Source: Clostridium sp. CX1 (lineage in GTDB: Bacteria; Bacillota; Clostridia; Clostridiales; Clostridiaceae). Taken from it: DNA of 64,000 bases. The position numbers and the translations under genes were made by a program. Shown here one piece after another: positions 26,901-35,275 of the stretch. Numbering within the stretch: the first letter of the stretch is position 1; every line of letters begins with the position of its first letter. The stretch is from positions 1 to 64,000 of the forward strand of contig NZ_JAODOO010000002.1 of the NCBI RefSeq assembly GCF_025398335.1, written 5' to 3'. The notes under the pieces are model-generated. The model made no database searches. It saw only the letters and a list, made by a program, of their open reading frames with translations, and was not told the DNA's origin.

Positions 26901-27614
26901 TTGAGAGGCAAGAGTTTAAGATTTTTTACTATAGTTATATTCAGTGTATGCATAATAGTAGGTATCCATAGTTATGCTACTGCAGCTTTTATGACTCCTA
27001 TACAGGAAGATAATGAAAAGGTTATACTAATTGACCCTGGGCATGGAGGAATAGATGGAGGTGCCGAATCTAAAAAAGGTATTATTGAAAAAGACATTAA
27101 TCTAAGTATCAGTTTAAAGTTAAGGGAAAAGTTAAAAGATAAGGGATACACTGTTGTTATGACCAGAGAAAGGGATATTGGGCTTTATTCGAAAGGTGGA
27201 AGTATAAGTAAAAAGAAACGTGAAGATTTAGAGAACAGATGCCGAATTAAGAAAGAATCTAATTGTGATATATTTGTAAGTATTCATCAGAATTTCTTTA
27301 CAGAGAGCAATTATTACGGAGCACAGGTGTGGTATTCCAGAAGTGAAAGTAGTGAAAAGTTAGCACATATAATCCAAGAAAATTTTAGAAGAGATTTGGA
27401 TAAAAATAATAACCGTATTGAAAAACCAGCTGGAAGTTCCTATAAGATACTAAGATGCTATTCTAGCGTACCTTCAGTGATTGTAGAGTGTGGATTTTTG
27501 ACTAATCCACAGGAGGCAAAGAAATTGATAAATGAAGAGTATCAGGACAAGATAGCGGATTCTTTAGCAAAATCCATAGAAGAGTTTTTTAAGAACGATG
27601 ATCAAATACTATGA
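26901..27614 (+). CDS. cwlD: N-acetylmuramoyl-L-alanine amidase CwlD, germination type
   Basis: 237 residues. A signal anchor (about 8-29) precedes an amidase_3 domain: IDPGHGGIDGGAES with a zinc His, a Glu in KGIIEKDINLSISLKL, the second His in FVSIHQNFF and the catalytic Glu in VIVECGFLTN. CwlD removes side peptides from spore cortex peptidoglycan so that muramic lactam can form; spores need this to germinate. It starts at TTG 26901. It indicates a spore-former. The paralogue most like it among amidase_3 proteins is CwlD by length and the SIHQNFF segment. Confidence 0.9.
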   Translation: MRGKSLRFFTIVIFSVCIIVGIHSYATAAFMTPIQEDNEKVILIDPGHGGIDGGAESKKGIIEKDINLSISLKLREKLKDKGYTVVMTRERDIGLYSKGGSISKKKREDLENRCRIKKESNCDIFVSIHQNFFTESNYYGAQVWYSRSESSEKLAHIIQENFRRDLDKNNNRIEKPAGSSYKILRCYSSVPSVIVECGFLTNPQEAKKLINEEYQDKIADSLAKSIEEFFKNDDQIL

Positions 27615-27738
27615 ATTTATGACCTTAGGAGATATATCTTGCAAAAACTTCCTAAGTGAGATAGGGTATTATTTTAAATATCTAGCACAAAATAATTTAT
27701 GTAATACTATATATTAATAGGAAAGAGGGGTACAGTAA

Positions 27739-28089
27739 ATGAATGCAACTTTAATGGCACCAAATGCTCAATACCAATCCTGTATGGACGCACTTAATAA
27801 GTGTGCGCAACTTTGTCAAGAATGCTTAAGGCTTTGTTTAGAAGAACCAGATATGAATATGAGAGAACATTGTATGCTTGACTTGATGGACTGTGCTGAA
27901 GTATGTTCAACAGCAGCTTGCGCTATGGCAAGAAGAAGTAAACATTTAAAAGAAATATTAAATTTATGTTCTACAATTTGTGAAGAATGTGCATCAGAAT
28001 GCAATAGATTTAAAAGTGAACACAATAATTTATGTGCTGATGCTTGTCGTCACTGTGCAGAGGAATGTAGAAAAGTAATGACTATGTAA
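27739..28089 (+). CDS. Cys-rich four-helix copper-storage-type protein (DUF326/Csp3-like)
   Basis: 116 residues with about 18 Cys, many as CxxC or CxxxC along helices: CAQLCQECLRLC, CMLDLMDCAEVC, CSTICEECASEC, CADACRHCAEEC. This matches cytosolic Csp3-like four-helix bundles whose Cys-lined core stores Cu(I). There is no signal peptide, so it would act in the cytosol. ATG start after AAAGAGGGG. It stands alone, with no copper exporter or CsoR gene nearby. The metal is known for characterised relatives and inferred here. Confidence 0.88.
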   Translation: MNATLMAPNAQYQSCMDALNKCAQLCQECLRLCLEEPDMNMREHCMLDLMDCAEVCSTAACAMARRSKHLKEILNLCSTICEECASECNRFKSEHNNLCADACRHCAEECRKVMTM

Positions 28090-28206
28090 CTGCAAATTTA
28101 TTAGTATTAAAAGTAATGTGTAACAAAGTATTTGTTTTTGAATATTATGTTAGTAAACAAAGGATAAAAGTGAATAAGTACTAGTACGATTTTTACTGGA
28201 ATAAAG

Positions 28207-28232
28207 GAGCAGAGGAAAACAGTCCTCTGCTC
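28207..28232. terminator. Terminator between convergent genes
   Basis: GAGCAGAGGA pairs perfectly with TCCTCTGCTC across six bases and is followed by TAGTTTT; it lies just beyond the stop of the minus-strand gene. Confidence 0.8.
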
Positions 28233-28237
28233 TAGTT

Positions 28238-29257
28238 TTAATTAACGGATTTACAAATATTTATCAAGTTATCTTTTGATATATTGCCAGTCAGTGAATA
28301 CTGAACATTACCTTTATTCCAAAGAACTTGAGTAATTGTAGTATTAGAATTTGAGTTTTCCGTTGTTTCCGTAACCCATACCTTTAAGCCATCAATACTA
28401 GTTGCTTTGCCACTTATAGTATATTTAGTGTTCTGATTTTGGGTTATTTTAAAATAGGTATTATTTGAGCTGAACGTCAATCTTACATATTTTTCTTTGC
28501 TGTCTCTAGATATAGATATATCTGTAAGCTCAAAGCCTTCTGGTATGTATGAGGGGAGCAAAACTTTACTTCCCCAGTATTCTTCTGCTTCTGCTAAGGT
28601 CAATATGTCAGGCCTTTCCTTTGCTAATTTATTTTCAGAAGAGGAAATAGAGTTAACTTCTTTTTTTTGGTCATCAGAAGGACTTGCTTTTGTAACATCC
28701 TCAATTTTAGTGTCACTTCTATCTTTAGAAATTGAAACTTCTAAGGTATCTTGCTTAGAAAGAACTATATCATCAGATATCAAATTGGCATTTTCAGTTG
28801 TTGATGATGGAGATTTATCTGAGGTTTTAGTATCCTTACTAACTGTGTAATCTAGTTTTTTGTATTCCTCAGAAGAACTTTTAGGGATGTTTGTACTAAA
28901 TTTGGTAGCATTAATATTGTTGTCCTCTTTTACGCTGTCGTTAAAGTTTTGATTGACTGTTAGGTTTGGTGAAGTATCATTTATTTTGTGTTCATCTTTT
29001 GATATTAGTTTGCTATTTACGTCACTAATGGTAGTTGTTTTATTTTTCAAGTTACTGTTACTAATCTGGGAAAAATGCTGATACCCAAGAAGAGATATTA
29101 TTATTGTAACAGTAGATAATGAAGCCGCAAGTAAAGGCTTAACTATTTTATTTTTTTCTTCAGTCTTTAACTCTAAGGGTTTAATCTTTAACTCATCATA
29201 GAGAAAGGAATCATTAGAAATTGTTTCTAGGTTTTTTAGGGTATTCTTCATATTCAT
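28238..29257 (-). CDS. Single-pass membrane protein with C-terminal DUF4367 domain
   Basis: 339 residues: a short cytosolic N-terminus (about 1-38), one membrane helix (LLAASLSTVTIIISLLGY, about 42-60), a long Ser/Thr/Asp/Lys-rich disordered linker (about 65-215), and a C-terminal DUF4367 domain (LAEAEEYWGSKVLLPSYIPE, then KVWVTETTENSN). The layout resembles anti-sigma factors of the RsgI/DUF4367 kind, where the outer domain senses the envelope. No sigma-factor gene is adjacent and the N-terminus has no recognised anti-sigma motif, so its role is open. Confidence 0.75.
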   Translation of the reverse strand: MNMKNTLKNLETISNDSFLYDELKIKPLELKTEEKNKIVKPLLAASLSTVTIIISLLGYQHFSQISNSNLKNKTTTISDVNSKLISKDEHKINDTSPNLTVNQNFNDSVKEDNNINATKFSTNIPKSSSEEYKKLDYTVSKDTKTSDKSPSSTTENANLISDDIVLSKQDTLEVSISKDRSDTKIEDVTKASPSDDQKKEVNSISSSENKLAKERPDILTLAEAEEYWGSKVLLPSYIPEGFELTDISISRDSKEKYVRLTFSSNNTYFKITQNQNTKYTISGKATSIDGLKVWVTETTENSNSNTTITQVLWNKGNVQYSLTGNISKDNLINICKSVN

Positions 29258-29369
29258 CTTCCTATTCAGAATATTTTGCTTTTATTGATTTAAATATCAC
29301 ACTTATTCTAAAGTTAATATGAACTTTAAAAAACAAGCTCAGTATAAATATATGCTATTTAACACAGCT

Positions 29370-29930
29370 TCATAACATGCCATAGTCTAATACATAGAGA
29401 TTGTTATTTTCGTCATGTCCAAAAGTACTGATTTTGCTATATTCATGTTGTAATTCTGGTGATTTAGTAACCCAGGTACTTTTGAAATTCTCTAGAATAT
29501 GAAAGAACTTTGATTCATTAGAGAATTTTCGGCCGCTATTAATACAACTGTATATGGTTTCATCAGAGTCATCTTTTGTTGACAAAGGAGTTAGAAGTTT
29601 ATGAATTGTTAAATATAAAAACCTGCTTTCATAGATTGCGTACACTGGACAGAATATTTCCCTAAAATGTTCAAGTCTTTTATCTGTTGAATTATATATA
29701 TTAAATTCATTTAGACATTGATCAGCGCCAACAGGCAACCTGGAACCAGTAGCATCTGAAGAAGTTTTAACTATGAAGTTATCAACACGATATACGCACC
29801 GCATAGATCTAGAAATTAAACTCTTTCGATTTAGCTTGCTAAGTAATTTATTGCTTGTGGTTTTATTTTTTCCTAATTTCATATCATGGTCAAGTAAAAA
29901 CCTTTCTATTTCTTTTAAATGGTCATTCAT
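29370..29930 (-). CDS. Kinase-fold-like protein, probably inactive
   Basis: 186 residues. The pattern follows the protein-kinase fold in miniature: CVYRVDNFIVKTS with the strand-3 Lys, CLNEFNIYN with a helix-C Glu, FLYLTIHKLLTPLS for the hinge, and NLYVLDYGML in the DFG position near the end. The catalytic loop (HxD...N) is not recognisable, so it looks like a pseudokinase; small phage-type kinase-like proteins have similar endings. ATG start with AGGCGAAG upstream. The call is by pattern only and should be tested by structure prediction. Confidence 0.5.
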   Translation of the reverse strand: MNDHLKEIERFLLDHDMKLGKNKTTSNKLLSKLNRKSLISRSMRCVYRVDNFIVKTSSDATGSRLPVGADQCLNEFNIYNSTDKRLEHFREIFCPVYAIYESRFLYLTIHKLLTPLSTKDDSDETIYSCINSGRKFSNESKFFHILENFKSTWVTKSPELQHEYSKISTFGHDENNNLYVLDYGML

Positions 29931-30123
29931 AAGCTTCGCCTCCCATCCTAATAACTTATATTTATTTTACTGGTAGGATAGGCATTTTGACAATAGATTT
30001 ATGAGGAAAAAGTGTAAAGAAATTGTAAAGATTTATTCATATAATAGATAATTGGGAAAAGTCTGAAAAATTAACAATTGCTTATAGATTATTATTTAAG
30101 ATAAAAAATGCAAAAAAGTATAA

Positions 30124-30147
30124 AAGTCTGATAAAAATATCAGGCTT
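30124..30147 (-). terminator. Terminator of the PHP gene
   Basis: On the minus strand AAGCCTGATA pairs with TATCAGACTT (one G-T pair) across TTTT, followed by TTATACTTTTTTG. Confidence 0.7.
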
Positions 30148-30169
30148 AATCTTTGCAAAATAAATTTTA

Positions 30170-30937
30170 TTATATATGATAATTGGTTAAACCTTTATTA
30201 AGGTGAATTGCTCTAGATATTGAAAAATCATATTTTAGCATTTTTATAGATTTATGCTTGGCTAATAAATTACCTATTTGAAGCTGCTCAAAATCATAGT
30301 ATTCAAGGTTATGAGTATCTGAGCCTACGGATATTTGTATATTATTTTGTTTTAGTTTTTTAAAAAATCTATTTGTTCTCCAGCTGTCTCTAGAACGGAC
30401 TAATTTACTAAAGTATTCGTATCCGTCGTTGACGTTTAATTCCCAGAATAAATTGTTTTCCTTTAACATATTGATTAATGGCTTTAAACCATAAATCCTA
30501 CTGTAATAAAGCAAGTCAGTGTGAGCAAGACCTATTTTGCAGCAAAATTTAGAACTATACTCTTTTAATTCTGAAAACTTTATGCTGTTTTTAAAACAAT
30601 CTATATATTCAAATAATACATAATCAAGTTTATTCAGTTCATCATAAGGTAAATTCTTTATATCACAGAGTTCTGTATCCATAGATAACTCTATTCCTGC
30701 ATAAACCTGAATATCATGCCTGTAGCTGTCTTTCAATTGATTTATATTTTCTATATATTCCTTCAATTGGTGATTTTGCAGTGAGTTGCATTTTGAAGTG
30801 TTAAAATGATCAGAAATGCCTACTGCTGTCATACCATTTTTGACAGCGTTTTTTATAATTATATCTGCAGTATGGCTTCCGTCAGACCAGATAGTATGAT
30901 TATGCAAATCCATAAGATCTATTGAATTTAAATTCAT
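30170..30937 (-). CDS. PHP-domain phosphoesterase
   Basis: 255 residues. PHP metal-binding motifs run in order: DLHNHTIWSDGSHT, GISDHF, YAGIELSMDTE, GLAHTDLLYY and SVGSDTHNLE. This set of His/Asp/Glu binds two or three metals and hydrolyses phosphate esters; HisK-type histidinol phosphatases and other small phosphoesterases share it. No histidine-biosynthesis genes are nearby, so the substrate is unknown. An in-frame TTG at 30943 exists, but AGAGG is well spaced only for the ATG at 30937. Monocistronic. Confidence 0.85.
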   Translation of the reverse strand: MNLNSIDLMDLHNHTIWSDGSHTADIIIKNAVKNGMTAVGISDHFNTSKCNSLQNHQLKEYIENINQLKDSYRHDIQVYAGIELSMDTELCDIKNLPYDELNKLDYVLFEYIDCFKNSIKFSELKEYSSKFCCKIGLAHTDLLYYSRIYGLKPLINMLKENNLFWELNVNDGYEYFSKLVRSRDSWRTNRFFKKLKQNNIQISVGSDTHNLEYYDFEQLQIGNLLAKHKSIKMLKYDFSISRAIHLNKGLTNYHI

Positions 30938-31134
30938 AAACAATACCTCTTTTCAAAATTGAGTATATTCAGAAAATAAAGTGATCATATTTATATAATA
31001 TACCTAAAAATAAGAAATGTAAATGTCCTATGGGATATTCATGACACAGAATATTGACTAGAAAAAATCATGTAAATACATATAAAGAATTAAAAATATT
31101 AATAACAGTATACGAATTCTTGCAAATAGGATGT

Positions 31135-31285
31135 TATAATTTGAGAGGATTAGGTTACTGGACATTAGACCAATCTTTCTCTCAAAGCTAAAGGATTTTA
31201 GATAATATATTCAAGATAAGGAAAGTTATTAGATAGTTTTGGTAAAAACAAAGAGGTTGTTGAAAATCCAACAACCTCCCTTTTT
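31135..31285 (+). ncRNA. Candidate small RNA in the 30938-31300 spacer
   Basis: An extended -10 box (TGTTATAAT, with TATAAT at 31135-31140) is followed by a hairpin whose base is TTGAGAG...CTCTCAA (about 31141-31187) and then, about 65 bases on, a strong terminator at 31253-31278 with a T-run. That would give a transcript of about 135 bases starting near 31147 with no reading frame. No good -35 box is visible. The rest of the spacer is AT-rich and featureless. Confidence 0.35.
31253..31278. terminator. Bidirectional terminator
   Basis: GAGGTTGTTG pairs perfectly with CAACAACCTC across six bases. The plus strand continues with CCTTTTTA; the minus strand continues with TTTGTTTTTA and can end the LysM hydrolase transcript. 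Confidence 0.85.
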
Positions 31286-31300
31286 ATATCATTTTATTCT

Positions 31301-32080
31301 TTAATAATAAGAGAAAACCATTCTATCAACTCTTAAAGCGACAGTCTTGGACCAAAGCCATTTGTTTGTTGTACTATCATCAAAGTAATATAAGGCACCC
31401 TTTGTTGGATCAGCTCCAGAAAGTGCTTCTAAAGCAGCCTTTCTATCTTCTGCAGTTGCAGGCTTGTTAATCATTCCGTTAACAACTGGTGTAAACTGAT
31501 AGTAACCTGCATCCTTTTGATATACTACAGATGTCACGGTGCTAGGGAAACGTGAATCTTGAACTCTATTCACAACTACAGCTCCTACTGCAACTTTAGC
31601 AGTATAAGGTTGTCCTTCAGCTTCAGCCTTTATTAACCTTGCAAGTAGGTCTATTTCAGCCTCTGTATGGGAAATAACTGAGGCAGAAGCTTGTCCGCTA
31701 TTTGGAGATACAGAAGTATAGTTATTACTAGGTATATTTAGAGTCTGACCTAAATATAGTAGATTGTCCCATTTGTTGTTAGCCTTTCTTAGAGAATCAA
31801 CAGAAACACCAAAGTTCTGTGCTATTAGATAAAGACTATCTCCGCTTTTAACCGTATAAGTTTGACTTGAAACCTTTAATACCTGTCCTGGATATATTAA
31901 GGTGCTTGAAAGATTATTGTTCTGCATGATAGTATTTGCAGCAGTGCTAAAAAGTCTTCCTATTTTGTATAGTGAGTCTCCTGATTGAACTGTGTAACTA
32001 GCTGCATGTACAGATTGAATTGACAATAGTGATAATGACATAGTCATCAGTAAAGCTTTGATCTTTTTTGATTTAATCAT
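31301..32080 (-). CDS. Secreted cell-wall hydrolase with two LysM domains and a SleB-type domain
   Basis: 259 residues. A signal peptide (about 1-26, ending SVHA-A) is followed by two LysM peptidoglycan-binding repeats (YTVQSGDSLYKIGRLF, about 29-71; YTVKSGDSLYLIAQNF, about 74-116) and a hydrolase_2/SleB domain (about 145-259: LLARLIKAEAEGQPY, AVGAVVVNRV, YYQFTPV, ALYYFDDS). The Glu in KAEAEG is the likely catalytic residue. SleB-type enzymes are lytic transglycosylases acting on cortex or wall. A c-di-AMP riboswitch lies in its leader, so wall turnover is tied to that messenger. ATG start after GGAGGA. Confidence 0.92.
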   Translation of the reverse strand: MIKSKKIKALLMTMSLSLLSIQSVHAASYTVQSGDSLYKIGRLFSTAANTIMQNNNLSSTLIYPGQVLKVSSQTYTVKSGDSLYLIAQNFGVSVDSLRKANNKWDNLLYLGQTLNIPSNNYTSVSPNSGQASASVISHTEAEIDLLARLIKAEAEGQPYTAKVAVGAVVVNRVQDSRFPSTVTSVVYQKDAGYYQFTPVVNGMINKPATAEDRKAALEALSGADPTKGALYYFDDSTTNKWLWSKTVALRVDRMVFSYY

Positions 32081-32099
32081 AAGTTTATCCTCCTCTTTT

Positions 32100-32216
32100 G
32101 CCTCCGAGGTTAGTTGACGGGTTCGGGTTGAGGTCCCCTACTTTATATATATAAAGATTCACCCCTATTAATAAATCCCCCGTACTCCATAAGGAGATTC
32201 GGCTTGCTTTTGCAAG
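32100..32216 (-). promoter_or_regulatory. c-di-AMP riboswitch (ydaO/yuaA type)
   Basis: Read on the minus strand, the leader has the conserved blocks of this class in order: AAGCCGAATC, ACGGGGGA, GGGGTGAATC, a variable hairpin (CTTTATATATATAAAG), then GGGGACC, CCCGAACCCGTCA and CTAACCTCG-AGGC. It ends about 20 bases before the ATG of the LysM/SleB hydrolase, a gene class known to sit under this riboswitch. The class usually turns expression off when c-di-AMP binds. I see no clear terminator; control may act through the GAGGAGG ribosome-binding site. Confidence 0.88.
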
Positions 32217-32587
32217 TGTTATTGTAACAAGATTCCCAGATTAATTCCATATGAGATTAATGGAATGCTAGGAATATTTATCATGTAGTTACATTTAGAG
32301 GAATACAATTAAAACTATACTTAAGCTTCATTATAAATTTTAAAACTAAATTTATAAGTTTTTAATAAAGGTTATAAATATGTAAAAATAAATTTTGAAG
32401 TTAACAAAAAATATACAATTGTTAATCATATGAATAATGTTTCGTAAATATATATCAAAAAGAGGGTCAAAAATGAAAGAATAATGTCGAATATGAATAA
32501 AAAGTAGTTGACACTTGCAAAGGTCTTTGATAGTATTAGCTATAGAGATTAATAATTATTCATTTTATAATTAAGGGGGAACTATAG
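32217..32587. promoter_or_regulatory. Divergent spacer with promoter of the first amino-acid transporter
   Basis: TTGACA (32508-32513), a 17-base spacer and TAGTAT (32531-32536) form a good plus-strand promoter 50 bases before the binding-protein gene. Just upstream is GTCGAATAT, a 9-mer that recurs in front of the second transporter copy. The rest is AT-rich; the minus-strand promoter for the riboswitch transcript must lie here but is not clear. Confidence 0.6.
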
Positions 32588-33373
32588 ATGAAGAAAATTT
32601 TAACAAAACTATTAATAGTATCAGCAGTGGCAGTTGGACTAGTGGGATGCGGAAATAGTAGTACTGCCACTAATGCTGATTCAAACAAAAAGTTCAGCAA
32701 AAAATATAGTATAGCAACAGATGTAACTTTTGCACCTTTTGAGTTTCAAAAGGATGGAAAGTATACAGGTATAGACATTGAACTATTAGAGGCTATTTCA
32801 AAAACTGAAGGTTTTGAATATGAGTTAAAACCAATGGACTTTAAAGGTATAATACCTGCACTTCAGTCAAATCAAATTGATGGTGCTATTGCTGGCATGA
32901 GCATTACAGATGAAAGAAAAAAGGTTTTAGATATGTCTGAAGGATATTTTGAGTCTGGTGTTTCTGCTGTAGTTAAAAAGGATAACGATAAGATAAAGAC
33001 AGAATCAGATTTTAAAGGAAAAGTTGTTGCAGTTAAAAAAGGAACAAGTGGTTCCAAGTATGCAGAAGAAAATAAAGACAAGCTTGGTTTTACAGTTAAG
33101 TACTTTAATGATTCACCTTCTATGATGCAGGAGGTTAAAAATGGAAATGCAGATTTAGCTTTTGAAGATTACCCTGTAGTTGGATATGCGATAACTGTAG
33201 ATGAAAATTCAGGACTAAAAATAGTTGGAGATAAGTTAACAAAGCAAGACTATGGATTTGCTGTTAAAAAGGGAAGTAATAAAGAGCTGATGGATGCTTT
33301 CAATGATGGATTAAAGAAACTTAAAGAAAGCGGAGAGTATGATAAGATTATACAGAAATACATAAAGAAATAG
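32588..33373 (+). CDS. Amino-acid ABC transporter, substrate-binding lipoprotein (copy 1)
   Basis: 261 residues. A lipoprotein signal (LVGCG, Cys21) anchors a family-3 solute-binding fold: ATDVTFAPFEF, GIDIELLEAI, ALQSNQIDGAIAGMSITDER (split by strand), VKKGTSGSKYA, and DLAFEDYPV. Such proteins deliver polar amino acids such as glutamine or arginine; the exact ligand is not readable. ATG start after AAGGGGG. The protein is close to the one at 35276 along its whole length. A hairpin separates it from the permease gene. Confidence 0.93.
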   Translation: MKKILTKLLIVSAVAVGLVGCGNSSTATNADSNKKFSKKYSIATDVTFAPFEFQKDGKYTGIDIELLEAISKTEGFEYELKPMDFKGIIPALQSNQIDGAIAGMSITDERKKVLDMSEGYFESGVSAVVKKDNDKIKTESDFKGKVVAVKKGTSGSKYAEENKDKLGFTVKYFNDSPSMMQEVKNGNADLAFEDYPVVGYAITVDENSGLKIVGDKLTKQDYGFAVKKGSNKELMDAFNDGLKKLKESGEYDKIIQKYIKK

Positions 33374-33413
33374 CATTACTATAATAAAACTTTATCTAAT
33401 ATGAATAAAATAG

Positions 33414-33455
33414 TGGTGGTATATGAATCTTTATTGAAGAATTTATATACCACCA
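33414..33455 (+). terminator. Intra-operon hairpin after the binding-protein gene
   Basis: TGGTGGTATAT pairs perfectly with ATATACCACCA, without a T-run. Such hairpins often protect the binding-protein message and reduce read-through into the permease gene. No equivalent is obvious in the second copy. Confidence 0.6.
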
Positions 33456-33587
33456 TTAAAAGTTTGTTTCTTTATATCATCAAATACATAGTAGCATATA
33501 AAAATCCAGTTTTAAGTTACAAAAAAACTTGAACCGGAGTTTTTTAGCAGATAATTTAATTCTTGTAGATTTAGGAGGGTGAATAGC

Positions 33588-34238
33588 TTGGATTTAATGG
33601 CTTTATTTAAAGAGAGTTTACCAGATCTTTTGTCTGGATTAGGAGTTACTTTAGAAGTAACGGTAATATCCCTTATACTTGCCAGCGTACTAGGATTGTT
33701 ATTTGGAATGATGTCCATTAGTACAAATAAAGTTTTAAAGGGCATAGCTAGAGTATATGTGGATATAATAAGAGGTACACCTTTAATAGTACAAGCATTC
33801 TTTATATACTTTGGTATTCCAGGGGCTTTGAATGTGAAGATACCAGCTTTTACAGCAGGGGTAATAGCTATTAGTTTGAATGCCGGTGCTTATATGGTAG
33901 AAATTTTTAGAGCAGGAATAATGGCTGTGGACAAAGGTCAGATGGAAGCGGCAAGAAGTCTAGGTCTTCCCTATGGGAAAACTATGAAGTTTGTTATATT
34001 ACCACAAGCAGTAAGGAAGATGGTTCCAGCTTTTATAAATCAGTTTATTATATCGTTAAAAGACACATCTCTTCTATCTGTAATAGGAATTAGAGAGCTT
34101 ACTCAAAGCGGTGAGATTATAATTGCCTCTAATTACCGTGCCTTTGAAACATGGGCTTTCGTTGCAGTATTTTACTTTGTGATAATTATGCTGTTGACTT
34201 ATGCATCAAGAGGGGTGGAAAGGAGATTAAAGATATGA
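33588..34238 (+). CDS. Amino-acid ABC transporter permease (copy 1)
   Basis: 216 residues with about five membrane helices, the HisM/GlnP type. The EAA loop is visible ([20 protein letters not shown], about 135-155), as is [15 protein letters not shown]. It forms the membrane channel with the ATPase that follows. I start it at TTG 33588 ([15 protein letters not shown]) because AGGAGG is 9 bases upstream and the paralogue at 36201 starts at the matching TTG; a GTG at 33579 overlaps that ribosome-binding site. Its stop overlaps the next ATG (ATGA). Confidence 0.92.
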   Translation: MDLMALFKESLPDLLSGLGVTLEVTVISLILASVLGLLFGMMSISTNKVLKGIARVYVDIIRGTPLIVQAFFIYFGIPGALNVKIPAFTAGVIAISLNAGAYMVEIFRAGIMAVDKGQMEAARSLGLPYGKTMKFVILPQAVRKMVPAFINQFIISLKDTSLLSVIGIRELTQSGEIIIASNYRAFETWAFVAVFYFVIIMLLTYASRGVERRLKI

Positions 34239-34957
34239 TAGAAGTGAAAGGACTTGAAAAGAAATTTGATGAACTTACTGTTTTGAAGGGAATAGATTTT
34301 GCTGTAAATGAAGGAGAAGTAGTGTGTCTCATAGGCCCTTCTGGGTCAGGTAAAAGTACAGTACTAAGATGCCTAAACAAGCTTGAGGAAATAAATGGAG
34401 GAACTGTTCTAATTGATGGACAAGACATAAATGAAAAGGGAGTTAATATAAACAGGTTAAGGGAAAAGCTAGGTATGGTTTTTCAATCCTTTAATCTATT
34501 TCCTCATTTAACAGCATTTCAAAATATAACTTTAGCGCCTGTAGAATTAAATAAAGTGTCAAAGAAGGAGGCAGAAGAGAAGGCCTATAAGTTATTAGAG
34601 AAAGTAGGGCTAAGTGATAAGGCTCATGTTTATCCTGATAATCTATCTGGAGGACAAAAGCAGAGGGTAGCTATAGCAAGAGCATTAGCTATGGAGCCTG
34701 AAATAATGTTATTTGATGAACCTACATCAGCTTTAGACCCTGAAATGGTAGGAGAGGTACTTCAGGTAATGAAAGATTTAGCAAAGGAAGGAATGACTAT
34801 GATGGTAGTTACCCACGAAATGGGTTTTGCTAAAGAAGTTGCCAACAGGGTACTATTTATGGCTGATGGATACATTGTTGAAGAAGGTACTCCAGAAGAG
34901 ATTTTTGGAAATCCAAAGAATGATAGAACAAAGGATTTTTTAGGCAAAGTGCTATAG
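34235..34957 (+). CDS. Amino-acid ABC transporter ATPase (copy 1)
   Basis: 240 residues, GlnQ/HisP type: Walker [11 protein letters not shown]-loop [10 protein letters not shown], signature [15 protein letters not shown], Walker [15 protein letters not shown] and the switch His in VVTHEMGFA. It powers uptake with the permease. The ATG at 34235 overlaps the permease stop by 4 bases; upstream frame extension lies inside the permease gene and is not used. The match to copy 2 at 36848 is very close. Confidence 0.94.
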   Translation: MIEVKGLEKKFDELTVLKGIDFAVNEGEVVCLIGPSGSGKSTVLRCLNKLEEINGGTVLIDGQDINEKGVNINRLREKLGMVFQSFNLFPHLTAFQNITLAPVELNKVSKKEAEEKAYKLLEKVGLSDKAHVYPDNLSGGQKQRVAIARALAMEPEIMLFDEPTSALDPEMVGEVLQVMKDLAKEGMTMMVVTHEMGFAKEVANRVLFMADGYIVEEGTPEEIFGNPKNDRTKDFLGKVL

Positions 34958-35039
34958 AAAGTTAAACTGTTTCTTTATTATATGCTATTTTACATAGTAA
35001 AATCAGCAGATCTACAATAGGGATAAGGTAATTGTTTTT

Positions 35040-35073
35040 AATCCACCGGCTTAATACTAGCAGTGGATTTTTT
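35040..35073 (+). terminator. Rho-independent terminator of transporter copy 1
   Basis: AATCCAC pairs with GTGGATT, followed by TTTTATTT, about 80 bases after the ATPase stop. Confidence 0.7.
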
Positions 35074-35202
35074 ATTTGCAAGAAATTATATAGAAACTTT
35101 TATTAATCTGTCAAATTATATAGAAAAAGAAAAGGGTATCTTAATAAAATGCAAAAAAATAAGGTTTACATATGTCATAATGTTAAAAAACTACGTCGAA
35201 TA

Positions 35203-35231
35203 TTGACGATTATTTAAGAAACTGGTACTAT
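35203..35231 (+). promoter_or_regulatory. Promoter of transporter copy 2
   Basis: TTGACG (35203-35208), a 17-base spacer and TACTAT (35226-35231). GTCGAATAT overlaps the upstream edge, as in front of copy 1, so a shared operator is possible. Confidence 0.55.
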
Positions 35232-35275
35232 AAATATATAATTTATATTTACATATTTAAAAGGGGGAATTACAA

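Noticed and set aside
30938-31300. c-di-GMP (GEMM) or T-box type riboswitch in this spacer
   Set aside because: The conserved core sequences of those classes are absent; only a promoter-like box, one hairpin and a terminator remain.
34151-34234. Longer N-terminus for the first transporter ATPase
   Set aside because: It would lie within the permease gene; the ATG at 34235 has AAGGAG upstream and matches the paralogue at 36848.
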